From Streptomyces sp. NBC_00390 (lineage in GTDB: Bacteria; Actinomycetota; Actinomycetes; Streptomycetales; Streptomycetaceae), in assembly GCF_036057275.1 (NCBI RefSeq), contig NZ_CP107945.1:1240001-1304000 (forward strand): a stretch of 64,000 bases of DNA, written 5' to 3'. Both the position numbers and the translations under genes were made by a program. This document shows positions 44,217-52,633 of this stretch, piece after piece. Every line of letters begins with the position of its first letter. Position 1 is the first letter of the stretch. Under the pieces are notes generated by a model that was not told the DNA's origin, searched no databases, and was given only the letters and a program-made list of their open reading frames with translations.

Positions 44217-46025
44217 TCAGCTGCGGGGGTAGGGTCCGGCTGCCGCGTGGGCCTGTTCGGTGCGGTAGTCCTGCTGCTGCCAGGCGTGGGGGATGCCGAG
44301 GGCGGTGGGGGCATCCGCGATCCCGGCACCCATGCGGGCCGGATCAGCGCCCGGCAGGGGGCGGCAGGCGGTGCGCAGCAGGGTGTACAGGTGGTCGGCG
44401 CGGGCCGGGATGCGGGGCATGACCTGGGTGCGCAGATGGTCGTGGTGGGCGAGGAGCAGGGCGGCGAGTCCGGTGACGTGGGCGGCGGCGACTGCGGTGC
44501 CGTCGGCCGGGGTGTAACCGTCTCCCAGTGCGGTGGTGATGACCGCCGCGCCGGGTGCGACCAGGTCCACCCCCGGCCAGGTGGGGGTGAACGGCGCCGG
44601 ATAGGGTCCGGGCCACGGCGGCTGCACCGCCGCGAGAGGGGCGGTGGACGGGTAGGTGCCGGTGTGTGCGAGTGCTCCCACCGCGAGGACCCCGGGCAGG
44701 GCGGCGGGCTGGGTGAGGGGGCCGGCGGTGTCGCCGGCGGGGGCGATGACCGTGATCCCGGCCGCGTGCGCGTCCAGCAGTTTCCATGCCATGAGCTGCG
44801 ACGGAAACGCGTAGGCGAGGTTGATCTGGGCGATGTCGATGTCATGCGTGACGCAGTAGTCGACCGCGCGGAGCAGGTCGCTGACGTGCCCGCCGGGGAA
44901 CAGTTTCAGCGCGTGGAGCTCGGCCTCCGACGCGATCCCGGTGATGCCGGTGCGGTTGTCAGCCGCCGCAATCACTCCCGCGCACCAGGTGCCGTGACCG
45001 GTGATATCCACGTTCCACGTGCCGTCCCCACCGCCGACGGTGGTGAGGTCGTGGCCGTGCCGGACGCTCTCTTTGAGGTCGGGGTGGTCGGTGTTCACTC
45101 CGGAGTCGATGAGGGCGACCTTGATGCCGTGTCCGCGGTAGGTCGGGGGGATCTGGTGCAGCCGCATCGCCTGCGTCCCCCAGCCCGTCAGCGCCCGGCC
45201 GGGGGAGCCCTCGAACGTCTCCGCCAGGGCCTGTACCTCCACCACCGCCTCCCCGTCCTCGGTGAGATCGGGGCGGCCGGTCCGCAGCGGCCAGTAGCCG
45301 CTGACGGGCCGCACATACAGCCCCTGGAGGGTCTCCGGCGTGTCCGCCGCCAGCGTCAGGCTCACCCGCCCGTCGCGGTCCGTGACCCCGTGCACCGGAA
45401 TACTGCTGCCGATCGCCCACACGTGCGCCCCGGCCACCGCCTGACCGTCACCGCCCACCACCCGCAGCCTGACCGTTCCGGGCTCCTCCAGGGTGATGGT
45501 GAGCATCGGGTCCACCACCGGCACCGCAGTGCCCATGCCGGTGCTGATCGGTGGGGTGGGGGTGTAGGCGAGGGGCTGGTCGGCCTCCACGACCACCTGC
45601 GGGTTCGCCGCCAAAGCGCGGGCCCGCTGCTCGGACATCGCGACCACCGCGACAGGAGGGCAGGCCGGATGCGGCTCCGTGATCGCCCCCAAGCCCTGGG
45701 GACGGGACGGGCGCAGCTGTGCCACCGGTTCCACCTCGGGGTCTTCCTCCAGCAGGGCGAACAGCGCGGCCGCTTCGATCGGTGGCACCCCGCCGCCCAG
45801 CATGCCCATCGGGCGCGGCGCCACCAGATACCGGCCCCACCCCGCCCTACCCCCCCGGCCCTGGGTATATCCGAGCGCCTGTGCCTCCCCGCCGAGGCGT
45901 CCGGCCGGCTCACCCGTACCGCCCGCGGCCTCGCCGGTCTGCTCCGCCGCGGCCTTCTGCGCCTGGGCCTTGCCCTTGCCGTTACCGCCGTTGCCCGGCT
46001 TCACACCGCCGCCTTGCTCACTCAT
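44217..46025 (-). CDS. Subtilisin-fold (S8) protein lacking the catalytic Ser
   Basis: 602 residues from ATG 46025. No signal peptide. A low-complexity Gly/Lys/Ala N-terminus (~65 residues) is followed by a beta domain with MLTITLEEPGTVRLRVVGG (~165-270). The S8 domain (~290-570) keeps the Asp (VALIDSGVN) and His (ITGHGTWCAG). The Ser motif, normally GTSMAxPHVAG, reads GTAVAAAHVTG, so Ser is Ala. The oxyanion Asn is Asp (IAPAGD). It is therefore probably a pseudoprotease or a scaffold. It follows the glutamine-rich gene in the same orientation. Confidence 0.8.
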   Translation of the reverse strand: MSEQGGGVKPGNGGNGKGKAQAQKAAAEQTGEAAGGTGEPAGRLGGEAQALGYTQGRGGRAGWGRYLVAPRPMGMLGGGVPPIEAAALFALLEEDPEVEPVAQLRPSRPQGLGAITEPHPACPPVAVVAMSEQRARALAANPQVVVEADQPLAYTPTPPISTGMGTAVPVVDPMLTITLEEPGTVRLRVVGGDGQAVAGAHVWAIGSSIPVHGVTDRDGRVSLTLAADTPETLQGLYVRPVSGYWPLRTGRPDLTEDGEAVVEVQALAETFEGSPGRALTGWGTQAMRLHQIPPTYRGHGIKVALIDSGVNTDHPDLKESVRHGHDLTTVGGGDGTWNVDITGHGTWCAGVIAAADNRTGITGIASEAELHALKLFPGGHVSDLLRAVDYCVTHDIDIAQINLAYAFPSQLMAWKLLDAHAAGITVIAPAGDTAGPLTQPAALPGVLAVGALAHTGTYPSTAPLAAVQPPWPGPYPAPFTPTWPGVDLVAPGAAVITTALGDGYTPADGTAVAAAHVTGLAALLLAHHDHLRTQVMPRIPARADHLYTLLRTACRPLPGADPARMGAGIADAPTALGIPHAWQQQDYRTEQAHAAAGPYPRS

Positions 46026-46162
46026 CACCCAACCGCCATCTCACACTCAAGGGCTGCTTCACTTGTCACATCACGTCTCGAAAGCTGCTGCGTGGCGGGG
46101 GCGGCACCTCGCCCCCACCACGCCGCCCGTCACTGCGGCGCATCGCCGCCCGGCCGGGGTCG

Positions 46163-46762
46163 TTACATGCCCAGAGGCGACAGCTGCCCGAACTGCGGCT
46201 GCTGCCCGAACATGCCCTGCCCCTGGCCAAACCCCGGGAACTGGCCGCCCTGTCCCATCTGGCCCTGTGGCTGCTGGCCGGGGAACTGACCGAACTGCTG
46301 CTGGCCCTGCTGGCCCTGCTGGCCCTGCTGGCTCTGCTGGCTCTGCTGGCTCTGCTGGCTCTGCTGCACCAGCGTCAGGATCGCGATAGGCAGCGCCTGC
46401 TGCACGGACTGCTCCACAGCGCTCCGCACGCCCTGAAGCAGGGTGTGGTGCAGCGCCACAGCCAGGTACGGGTGCGCATGGTGGGCCAAGCCCTGCTGCT
46501 GCAGCTGCTGCTGAACCTGCTGGATCTGCTGCAGCGTCTGCTGCATGCGCTGCGCCACCTGCTGGCTCGCCTGCTGGCAGGCCTGCTGGATCGACTGCTG
46601 AACCACCTGCGCGATCTGCTGCTGCGACCCGGCGATCTGCTGGCCGAACTGCTGCTGGCCGAACTGCTGCTGGCCCTGGCCCTGCTGCCCCCAGGGCTGC
46701 TGCTGGTTGTACGGCTGCTGGGTCTGGGGCTGGCTGATCTGCTGGGGGGTGTAGACGGACAT
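46163..46762 (-). CDS. Glutamine-rich prion-like protein
   Basis: 199 residues from ATG 46762 after GGAGG. About one residue in three is Gln. Residues 1-45 are PQQISQPQTQQPY plus repeated QQFG units. Residues ~46-135 are a regular amphipathic helical core (QQACQQASQQVAQRMQQTLQ, HHAHPYLAVALHHTLLQGV). Residues ~135-199 are QQS and QQG repeats and a Gly/Phe/Gln tail. Composition is that of prion-like or phase-separating proteins. It lies 137 bases upstream of the pseudo-subtilase, suggesting a two-gene unit. Family not named. Confidence 0.75.
   Translation of the reverse strand: MSVYTPQQISQPQTQQPYNQQQPWGQQGQGQQQFGQQQFGQQIAGSQQQIAQVVQQSIQQACQQASQQVAQRMQQTLQQIQQVQQQLQQQGLAHHAHPYLAVALHHTLLQGVRSAVEQSVQQALPIAILTLVQQSQQSQQSQQSQQGQQGQQGQQQFGQFPGQQPQGQMGQGGQFPGFGQGQGMFGQQPQFGQLSPLGM
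46298..46360 (-). repeat. Seven tandem 9-bp units in the Gln-rich gene
   Basis: Seven copies of CTGCTGGCC or CTGCTGGCT, read on the minus strand as QQG and QQS triplets. They are prone to slippage and hence length variation. Confidence 0.8.
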
Positions 46763-46988
46763 GCGGGACTCCTCCTTGAGCCTTGCGGATGGACACGGCC
46801 AGGCGCCGGCCTGAAAGCCGGTCCGCCGCCGCCATCGAGCAGCAAACCACCATCCGACGAAGAACACATTCCGGGACATACCCCCAAGGGGAGTGCCGTC
46901 GGCAGAGAGGTCCACCTGCCGGTGTGGCTGTCCCATCCGGCGGTGCGGCCGCCAGTGAACTTTCCCCGTGATGCTGGACACTCGTTGC

Positions 46989-47882
46989 TTACGCTGCGAG
47001 GGCGTGTTCTTGCTTGTGTCGTTGTCGGATCTCCAGCGGGGTGAGGTACCCCCAGGCCGGATGCTTCCGCAGTCGTCTGCGGTTGTAGAAGGTCTCGATG
47101 AAGGCGAAGATGTCCGCGCGGGCAGTGGTCCGGTCGGGCCGGCGGCGGGTGCCGATCTCCTCTTTGAGCAGTGCGAAGAAGCTCTCGGCGGCGGCATTGT
47201 CATAGCACGAGCCGGTTCGGCCCATGCTCTGCCGTAGCCCCAACCTGCTTATTTCCCGGCGGAGTTCGTCAGAGGTGTACTCCGCTCCGCGGTCCGGGTG
47301 CACGATGCAGCCGGGCTGGAACCGGCCGCGTCCGGCGGCCATCGTCAGCGCGTCGACCACCAGGGACGCGCGGTGGTGATCGGCCATCGAGTAGCCGACG
47401 ATCTCGCGGGTGGCCAGGTCCAGCCAGGTCGCCAGATACAGCCGGCCCTCGTCGGTGGGGACGTAGGTGATGTCACCGACCAGTTTCCGGCCCGGGGCGT
47501 CGGCCGTGAAGTCGCGGCCGATCAGGTCCGCGGCGGGCACCGCCCTGTTCGCCGGACGGGTCAGCGACCGGCGCTTGCGCCGGGTGACCCCGGCGATGTC
47601 GCGCTCACGCATGATCCGCTCCACCCGCTTGCGGTTGACCCGCCGGTCCAGCCTGCGCAACTCGGCATGGATACGCGGCACCCCGTAGGTGCACCGGGAG
47701 GCGATGTGCAACACGGTGATCTCGTGGGCCAGGACGTCGTCGGCGGCCCGGCGGGCGGCGCGGGCCTGCCCGCCGGCCGACCAGGCGTAGAAGGAGGACC
47801 GGGCCACCTTCAGCAGCCGACACAGCAGAGCAACATTGTGGGTGGTCTTCTCCACCTCGATGAACGCGTAAACCGCGCTCAT
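46989..47882 (-). CDS. IS3-family transposase OrfB
   Basis: 297 residues. rve integrase core with KLVGDITYVPTDEGRLYLAT (Asp), YSMADHHRAS, IVHPDRGAEYTSDEL (second Asp) and the catalytic Glu in CYDNAAAESFFALLKEE; the end is TPLEIRQRHKQ. An HTH_21 region (TYGVPRIHAELRRL) precedes it. The DDE residues are all present. Start ATG 47882 overlaps the orfA stop; a -1 frameshift usually yields OrfAB. Confidence 0.93.
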   Translation of the reverse strand: MSAVYAFIEVEKTTHNVALLCRLLKVARSSFYAWSAGGQARAARRAADDVLAHEITVLHIASRCTYGVPRIHAELRRLDRRVNRKRVERIMRERDIAGVTRRKRRSLTRPANRAVPAADLIGRDFTADAPGRKLVGDITYVPTDEGRLYLATWLDLATREIVGYSMADHHRASLVVDALTMAAGRGRFQPGCIVHPDRGAEYTSDELRREISRLGLRQSMGRTGSCYDNAAAESFFALLKEEIGTRRRPDRTTARADIFAFIETFYNRRRLRKHPAWGYLTPLEIRQRHKQEHALAA

Positions 47883-48211
47883 CGATCGCTCTCCTTCGCG
47901 AAGAAGACCGCCCCTTTTCGCAGCACCTCGATCGTCTCGGCCTGCTCACGGTTCTGCCGACGCAGCCGACGCAGCTCTTCCCGCCCCGCGCTCGTCAGCT
48001 CGCCCGACGCCCCCTGCCCGCGGTCGATCGTGTCCTGCCTGACCCAGTTCCGCAGCCCCTCGGCACTGACCCCGATCTCCCGGGCCACCTCGGTGACGGT
48101 CTTCCCGGAGGACCGGACCAGCGCGACCGCGTCGCGCTTGAACTCCTCCGTGTACCGCCTGCTGCGGTTGCTCTTGCTTCCCACCCGGCACTGCTTCCTC
48201 TGGAACCTCAC
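47879..48211 (-). CDS. IS3-family transposase OrfA
   Basis: 110 residues. Helix-turn-helix (HTH_Tnp_1): SRRYTEEFKRDAVALVRSSG and VTEVAREIGVSAEGLRNWVR. A leucine-zipper-like helix follows (ELRRLRRQNREQAETIEVLR). It provides DNA binding for the OrfAB transposase. Confidence 0.92.
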   Translation of the reverse strand: MRFQRKQCRVGSKSNRSRRYTEEFKRDAVALVRSSGKTVTEVAREIGVSAEGLRNWVRQDTIDRGQGASGELTSAGREELRRLRRQNREQAETIEVLRKGAVFFAKESDR

Positions 48212-48288
48212 GTCCCGGTCTCCAGGTGTCCAACATCAAGGGGAAGCTTCAGGTCCTCCCGAACCGCCAACATTCTTAAGGACCTCGC

Positions 48289-48440
48289 ATGACTTCGCTG
48301 ACCTACCCGGACCTGCCAGAAAGCTGCCTGGTGGTCCTCATCGGCGCATCCGGCGCAGGAAGAGCACGCTGGCCGGCACCTGGCCCGCCTCACAGGTCCT
48401 GCCCCTGCACGCCCTGCGCGAGGCGGTGAGCGACGACTTC
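48289..48440 (+). pseudogene. Frameshifted 5' fragment of a polynucleotide-kinase-like ATPase
   Basis: From ATG 48289 it reads MTSLTYPDLPESCLVVLIGA, a P-loop start. At GCAGGA-AGAGC one G is missing from the GAGKS codons. In the next frame it continues STLAGTWPASQVLPLHALRE and AVSDD, the standard sequence after Walker A in AAA_33 kinase-like proteins. All later domains are missing. It sits just outside the right end of the IS3 element. Confidence 0.6.
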
Positions 48441-48537
48441 TCTGTCAAGTTCAGCGTGTCGAAGTGAATCGTGGCCCCCGTGGCCGCTGCGTAACCCTGA
48501 TTTGGTTGACCTGGCCGGTGAAGAGTGCTGGAGGAGT

Positions 48538-48561
48538 GAGCCGGGCCGAACGGCCCGGCTC
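48538..48561 (-). terminator. Terminator of the CocE hydrolase gene
   Basis: A perfect 11-bp stem GAGCCGGGCCG with a two-base loop, 29 bases after the CocE stop. Confidence 0.7.
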
Positions 48562-48589
48562 GTCGATCGTTCCCCGGAGGGCTGACGAA

Positions 48590-50275
48590 TTACGCGAGCC
48601 CAGAACTGCTGGGAAGTACCAGTGCCGAGTCCGTGTGGAGCGTGATGCGTACCGGTGTGAAGGTGGTGGCGTCCACCGGCGATTCACCGGTGCCGGGATT
48701 GCGGGCGTAGCGTGGGTGGGCGCCTCCGCTGATCTGCCAGCGTATGCGGTGGCCGACGGGGAAGCGGTGGGCGGTGGAGCTCATCGGCACGGTGACCTGC
48801 GAGGGCGCCTGTTCGGCCGTCCGGAGTCGGCCGAACCCGTCACAGATGTTGACGGAGCGGCCTTGTGGGTCCACGTCGCACAGGCGGGTGAAGACATCGG
48901 CGTGTCCGGTGTCCGTGGAGATGCTCAGCCGTGCGGAGACGGGGCCCAGGATGTCCATGGGCTCGGTCAGTGGTGGGCCGGTGAATGTCAGGACATCGTC
49001 TCGGGCCTCCAGGGTGCCGTTGTCCCGGGGACCGGCGGTGCGGGAGAGCAGCGGGCCGCCGATGGAGGGGGTGGGGTCGACCGGGTCGTAGCGGAACGCC
49101 GTCACGGGTGCGGAGTCTGCGGGGGCCTGCTGGGTGAGATGCCCGCCGGAGATGGGGTACCACGAGGTGGCAGCCGCGGCTGGCGGCCAGTCGTCGAGGT
49201 CCCGCCAGGTGTTTTCGCCGCCGATGTGCACCCGCACCGCGGTGGGACGCAGGCCGGAGGGATCGCCGTACAGGTGGGCGCGCAGCCACGCGACGCTTTC
49301 GGCGAATACCTCGGGCCATCCTTGCTGCAGGGCCGAAGTGTGCGTCCAGGGTCCGACGAGCAGGGCGGTCTCACATCCGGCCTGGCGCAGCCGGTCGTAC
49401 TGCTCGAAGGTCTGGTCGACCAGTGCGTCGTGCCATCCGGTGATCAGAGCCGTGGGCACGCGGAGCCGCTCCGCAGACTTCGCCAACGACGCGCCGCCCC
49501 AGTAGGCGTCCTTGGCGTCCGGGTGTGTCATCACATCGTCCAACCAAGGCAGTTCGCTGCCGAAGGCTGACACGTATGCCCCACGCAGGGGCTGCGCGGT
49601 GGTGACGGCGCGCAGGCGGCGCTGCAGGCGCAGTGTCGCCTTGAGGAACGGTGCCATGCCCTGGTGCTGGTAGTTCATGCCCACGCCCACGGCGAGGGCG
49701 TTCTCCAGGCGCAGCACACCGTCTGCGTGGAACAGGGCGCAGGGATCGTGCAGCCCTACTTGCACCACCATTGCCTTCAGTTCTGGCGGTGGGTCCAAAG
49801 CGAGGGCCCATTGCACGTAGCCCAGGTAACTGGGGCCGACGGTCCCCAGTGTTCCGTTGAACCAGGGTTGATCGCGCAGCCAGGACACCGCGGCCTTGCC
49901 GTCGGCGGCCTCGTTGCGCCACAGATCGAACACGCCGCCCGAACCGCCGGTGCCGCGGCAGCTCTGCAGGACCACGTGGAAGCCCTGTTCGGCGAAGAGC
50001 ATGCCGTACTGGGGTGACCACGGCAGGCCCCGGCCATAAGGCGAGCGGACCAGGAGGGTGGGGAAGTCGCTGTGGGCACGCGGAAAGAAGTGGTCAGTGA
50101 GCAACGGACTGCCGTCGGCGGCCGGCACCACCAGCCCCGGCTCCCATCCGACCTCGTGCCGTTTCGCCGGCAGACCTCGCCAGGCCGCCCTCATCATCCG
50201 TGAGGAAAGCGGCGGCTTTCCGGCGGGTGGCACCCAGGCCGGTCCGGCTACGGCATCGGGCGTGCGTGATGGCAT
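48590..50275 (-). CDS. CocE/NonD family hydrolase
   Basis: 561 residues from ATG 50275. X-Pro dipeptidyl-peptidase-like alpha/beta hydrolase: LLVRSPYGRG, the nucleophile GTVGPSYLGY (Ser), the acid in ITGWHDALVD and the His in VGPWTHTS. A C-terminal jelly-roll (PLTEPMDILGPVSARLSIST) follows. Length fits (~550). These enzymes cleave esters or amides such as cocaine, glutaryl-7-ACA or peptide substrates. No signal peptide, so cytoplasmic. Divergent from a TetR gene with a shared operator, which probably represses it. Confidence 0.88.
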   Translation of the reverse strand: MPSRTPDAVAGPAWVPPAGKPPLSSRMMRAAWRGLPAKRHEVGWEPGLVVPAADGSPLLTDHFFPRAHSDFPTLLVRSPYGRGLPWSPQYGMLFAEQGFHVVLQSCRGTGGSGGVFDLWRNEAADGKAAVSWLRDQPWFNGTLGTVGPSYLGYVQWALALDPPPELKAMVVQVGLHDPCALFHADGVLRLENALAVGVGMNYQHQGMAPFLKATLRLQRRLRAVTTAQPLRGAYVSAFGSELPWLDDVMTHPDAKDAYWGGASLAKSAERLRVPTALITGWHDALVDQTFEQYDRLRQAGCETALLVGPWTHTSALQQGWPEVFAESVAWLRAHLYGDPSGLRPTAVRVHIGGENTWRDLDDWPPAAAATSWYPISGGHLTQQAPADSAPVTAFRYDPVDPTPSIGGPLLSRTAGPRDNGTLEARDDVLTFTGPPLTEPMDILGPVSARLSISTDTGHADVFTRLCDVDPQGRSVNICDGFGRLRTAEQAPSQVTVPMSSTAHRFPVGHRIRWQISGGAHPRYARNPGTGESPVDATTFTPVRITLHTDSALVLPSSSGLA

Positions 50276-50284
50276 CGTTCCCCT

Positions 50285-50317
50285 CCTCTATTCTCGTACG
50301 TTGTACGAGAATAGAGG
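50285..50317. promoter_or_regulatory. Perfect 33-bp inverted repeat, TetR operator
   Basis: 15-base arms (CCTCTATTCTCGTAC and its exact complement) flank GTT. It lies ten bases upstream of the CocE start and 59 bases before the TetR start. AT-richer than its surroundings; it probably overlaps both promoters. Confidence 0.8.
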
Positions 50318-50375
50318 ATGCTTGGATGACCTTGGCAAGAGCCGCCTCACCAACCAGAGGAAGGAGCGCGAGGCC

Positions 50376-51092
50376 GTGCCCAGTGACGGAAAGTCCGCTG
50401 CCGAGAGCGTCGACCCCGAACAGCTCTGGCTGCGTCCCACCGAGCCCCGCAGGGGCCGCAGGCCCTCCTTCAGCCGGGAGGCGATCACCGCGGCAGCCGT
50501 CACTCTGGCGGACACAGAAGGACTCGACGCCGTCACCATGCGACGGGTCGCCGCCGAGGTCGGAGCGGGCGTCATGTCGCTCTACAGCTACGCCCCTGAC
50601 AAGGAGACGCTGCTGGAACTGATGGTCGACCACGTCAGCGGCGAACTCACGGTCACGAACCCACCCAGCGGCGACTGGCGTGCCGATCTGAAGACCGTGG
50701 CCCGCCTGCAGCGCGCCCACATGCTGCGCCACCCTTGGCTGCCCGTCGCCTTGTCCACCCGTCGCGTTCCGGGCCCCAACACGCTGGCCTTCCTGGAACA
50801 CGTGCTCGCCGTCCTGCGGCCCACCGGGCTGGACGGTGCGGCGAAGCTAGAGATCTTCGCCCAGATCACCGCATTCGTGGCCGGGCACGTTGCCCATGAG
50901 ATCGCGCAGGCCGCAGTCTCACGATCACCGGACCGAGCCGCAGCCGAGGGCCGCTACCTCGCCACTGTCGCCGCCGACGGCTGCCACCCGGAACTCGCCG
51001 AAGCCCTTTCCGCTCCCGGACGCCCCCTCACTCCCGACGCCACCTTCACCCGGTTCCTCAACCGTCTGATCGACGGCCTCGATACTGACTGA
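50376..51092 (+). CDS. TetR family regulator with TetR_C-type domain
   Basis: 238 residues from GTG 50376 after AAGGAG. Residues ~30-80 form the helix-turn-helix (ITAAAVTLADTEGLDAVTMR, VAAEVGAGVMSLYSYAPDKE). A helical C-terminal domain typical of the TetR_C_1 class follows. It is divergent from the CocE hydrolase; the 33-bp operator lies between them. Expected to autoregulate and to repress the hydrolase until an ester-like ligand binds. Confidence 0.88.
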   Translation: MPSDGKSAAESVDPEQLWLRPTEPRRGRRPSFSREAITAAAVTLADTEGLDAVTMRRVAAEVGAGVMSLYSYAPDKETLLELMVDHVSGELTVTNPPSGDWRADLKTVARLQRAHMLRHPWLPVALSTRRVPGPNTLAFLEHVLAVLRPTGLDGAAKLEIFAQITAFVAGHVAHEIAQAAVSRSPDRAAAEGRYLATVAADGCHPELAEALSAPGRPLTPDATFTRFLNRLIDGLDTD

Positions 51093-51195
51093 TGCCACAC
51101 AGCTGCGCCTGCCGTCCCGCCCGCGGCACCTCTGAGGAACAGACCGCCAGCTCCGTTTTCGGCGGTAGACCGGCTACCTGCCGAGTACTGCGGGG

Positions 51196-51281
51196 ACAGT
51201 TCGTCGACCTGCAAGTTGGCGCCGTTGTTCGGCCGTTCGCCCGCGACGGTGTACCGGGTGATCCAGCGGCTGCGGCCACGA
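51196..51281 (+). pseudogene. Short transposase helix-turn-helix fragment
   Basis: Encodes APLFGRSPATVYRVIQRLRP, the HTH_4 motif of IS5-family transposases, without start or DDE domain. A relic only. Confidence 0.4.
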
Positions 51282-51317
51282 TGCTTTCCACCGGCGAGCC
51301 CTGTTCCAGATCCCGCA

Positions 51318-51735
51318 GAGAGGCGGTGCTGGAACTGGCCGAAGGCAGCCTTCTGGCGCTCTACACGGACTGCCTCATCCGGGGCCGAAAGCGGGACGTC
51401 GACCAGAGTCTGGCCGATCTCTACGGGGCGTTGGCCGTGCCCGCCCGCTCGTCGGAGGAGACGTGCAGGGCGGTTGAGGAGGCGTTGCTGCACCACCGGC
51501 CCAGAGGTGATGTTGCCGACGACGTCGCTCTGCTCGTCGCCCGTACCCGTGTCCTGGCGGCGGAGAAAGTGACCACGTGGGAGCTGCCCGTCGAGGCGAC
51601 CTCCACCGCTCGGGCCCGGACGCTGGTGGCATCCCAACTGGCCCAGTGGGGACTGGAGGAGATGCTCTTCACCACCGAGCTGATCGTCAGTGAGCTGGTC
51701 ACCAACGCCTACCGGTACGGTGGCGGGTCGATCAC
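51318..51735 (+). pseudogene. SpoIIE phosphatase/HATPase fragment
   Basis: About 135 residues in one frame: VLELAEGSLLALYTDCLIRG (end of a PP2C/SpoIIE domain), DVADDVALLVARTRVL, then the start of an RsbW-like HATPase domain, TTELIVSELVTNAYRYGGG. It breaks at that point, before the ATP-lid motifs, and changes to a TetR tail. It has neither start nor end and is a clear remnant of a regulator like that at 29675-32131. Confidence 0.7.
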
Positions 51736-51744
51736 CTCACCGCA

Positions 51745-52019
51745 CCCGCGCTCGACTGGAGATCATCCTCCTGACAGCGCGCCGCCCGGAAGGGGAGCTG
51801 GGCACCGAGCTGCTCCGCGCCCGGGAGAGCTTCGTCGGCCAGGCACAGCTGCTGGCAACGGCGCTCGGCAGCCCGTATCCGGAAGAGGGCGGACGGATCG
51901 TGGTCGCCTTCGCCGAGGGACTCACGTACGACGGGGTGACGCGACCCGGCCCGGACACGACCGACCGGGCGGCCCTGCGACAGATGCTGGAGAGGGTCCT
52001 GCTCACCCTGGCCCGGTAG
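51745..52019 (+). pseudogene. C-terminal fragment of a TetR regulator
   Basis: About 90 residues: ARLEIILLTARRPEGELGTE, ARESFVGQAQLLATALG and the end TDRAALRQMLERVLLTLAR, a typical TetR ligand-domain tail. The DNA-binding half is missing; it is joined directly to the SpoIIE fragment in a different frame. Confidence 0.55.
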
Positions 52020-52235
52020 CGGGCCGCTGAAGGGGACAGCTGGGCGGCAGCAGTACCGGCAGCCGGTCCACCGACTCTCTGGGAATCGGCCCGATGTGTC
52101 CTTCGGCGCGCCGGGAAACACCAGCCGAGCACAAGAAGCGCCCGGGAAGGACGGCCTCGGCGGGCCGGTGACCGATCGCGCCGGCTCAGGCACGGGTCCT
52201 GAATCCACCCCCGCAGCGGCGTCCCCTCCACAGCG

Positions 52236-52273
52236 CAGAGGCTCCGCCCCAGTACGCGGGAGCGGAGCCTCTG
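52236..52273 (-). terminator. 12-bp stem-loop
   Basis: CAGAGGCTCCGC and its exact complement with a 14-base loop. It may terminate the graspetide operon on the minus strand or the fragments on the plus strand. Confidence 0.6.
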
Positions 52274-52362
52274 TGGCCGTTGTCGCAGGCCAGGACATCT
52301 GTGAACAGACTACGGCCAGCGACGGACCGCCCCGTGGCGAGATGCCTGGCCCTGCTCGACGC

Positions 52363-52452
52363 GGGGACCATCCCCCTCGGGCGCGGGGGCAGGTGACCGC
52401 GATCACCGTGGGCCTCGGATGCCTGGGGCCATCCCCTCAGGTGCGGGGAACG
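52363..52452. CRISPR. Two-repeat type I-E-like CRISPR remnant
   Basis: Two related ~29-base units start 61-62 bases apart, the 29+32 period of type I-E arrays. Unit 2 contains CCATCCCCTCAGGTGCGGGG followed by AACG, close to the ATCCCC...GCGGGGAAC consensus of I-E repeats. Unit 1 (52363-52392) has the same ATCCCC and GCGGGG arms with an extra C. One ~32-base spacer lies between. No further repeats are found at the expected spacing on either side, and there are no cas genes. Confidence 0.5.
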
Positions 52453-52633
52453 GGCCGTGCCATCACCGGCCGCGCGGTTGAGCGGCGTTCCGCAGTGGGG
52501 CTGCAGTTCCACAGGGCGAGCTGATCCGCTCCCCGGGCTCCGCCCACCAGAACGCCCTTCGCGTGAGGTGCACGGCGTGACCCATGACTCGCCACGGTGG
52601 GCACGCCGACCGACACCCCCGAGGATCGCGGAG

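Larger units (their letters stand above)
46962..48245. mobile_element. IS3-family insertion sequence
   Basis: About 1.28 kb bounded by imperfect inverted repeats that include TGATGCTGGACAC on the left and GTGTCCAACATCA on the right, with flanking TTCCCC/GGGGAA. It contains orfA and orfB with a four-base overlap. It lies upstream of the Gln-rich gene and next to a broken kinase gene. It looks complete and possibly active. Confidence 0.85.

Noticed and set aside
44088..46289. 733-codon plus-strand frame opposite the pseudo-subtilase
   Set aside because: Antisense shadow; Gly/Arg-rich low-complexity translation with no domain.
50288..50575. Minus-strand frame over the TetR gene start
   Set aside because: Overlaps the strong operator and the TetR coding region, with no family match.
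52236..52273. 12-bp hairpin as a third CRISPR repeat
   Set aside because: It lacks the ATCCCC...GCGGGG arms and does not lie at the 61-base period, so it was called a terminator-like stem-loop.
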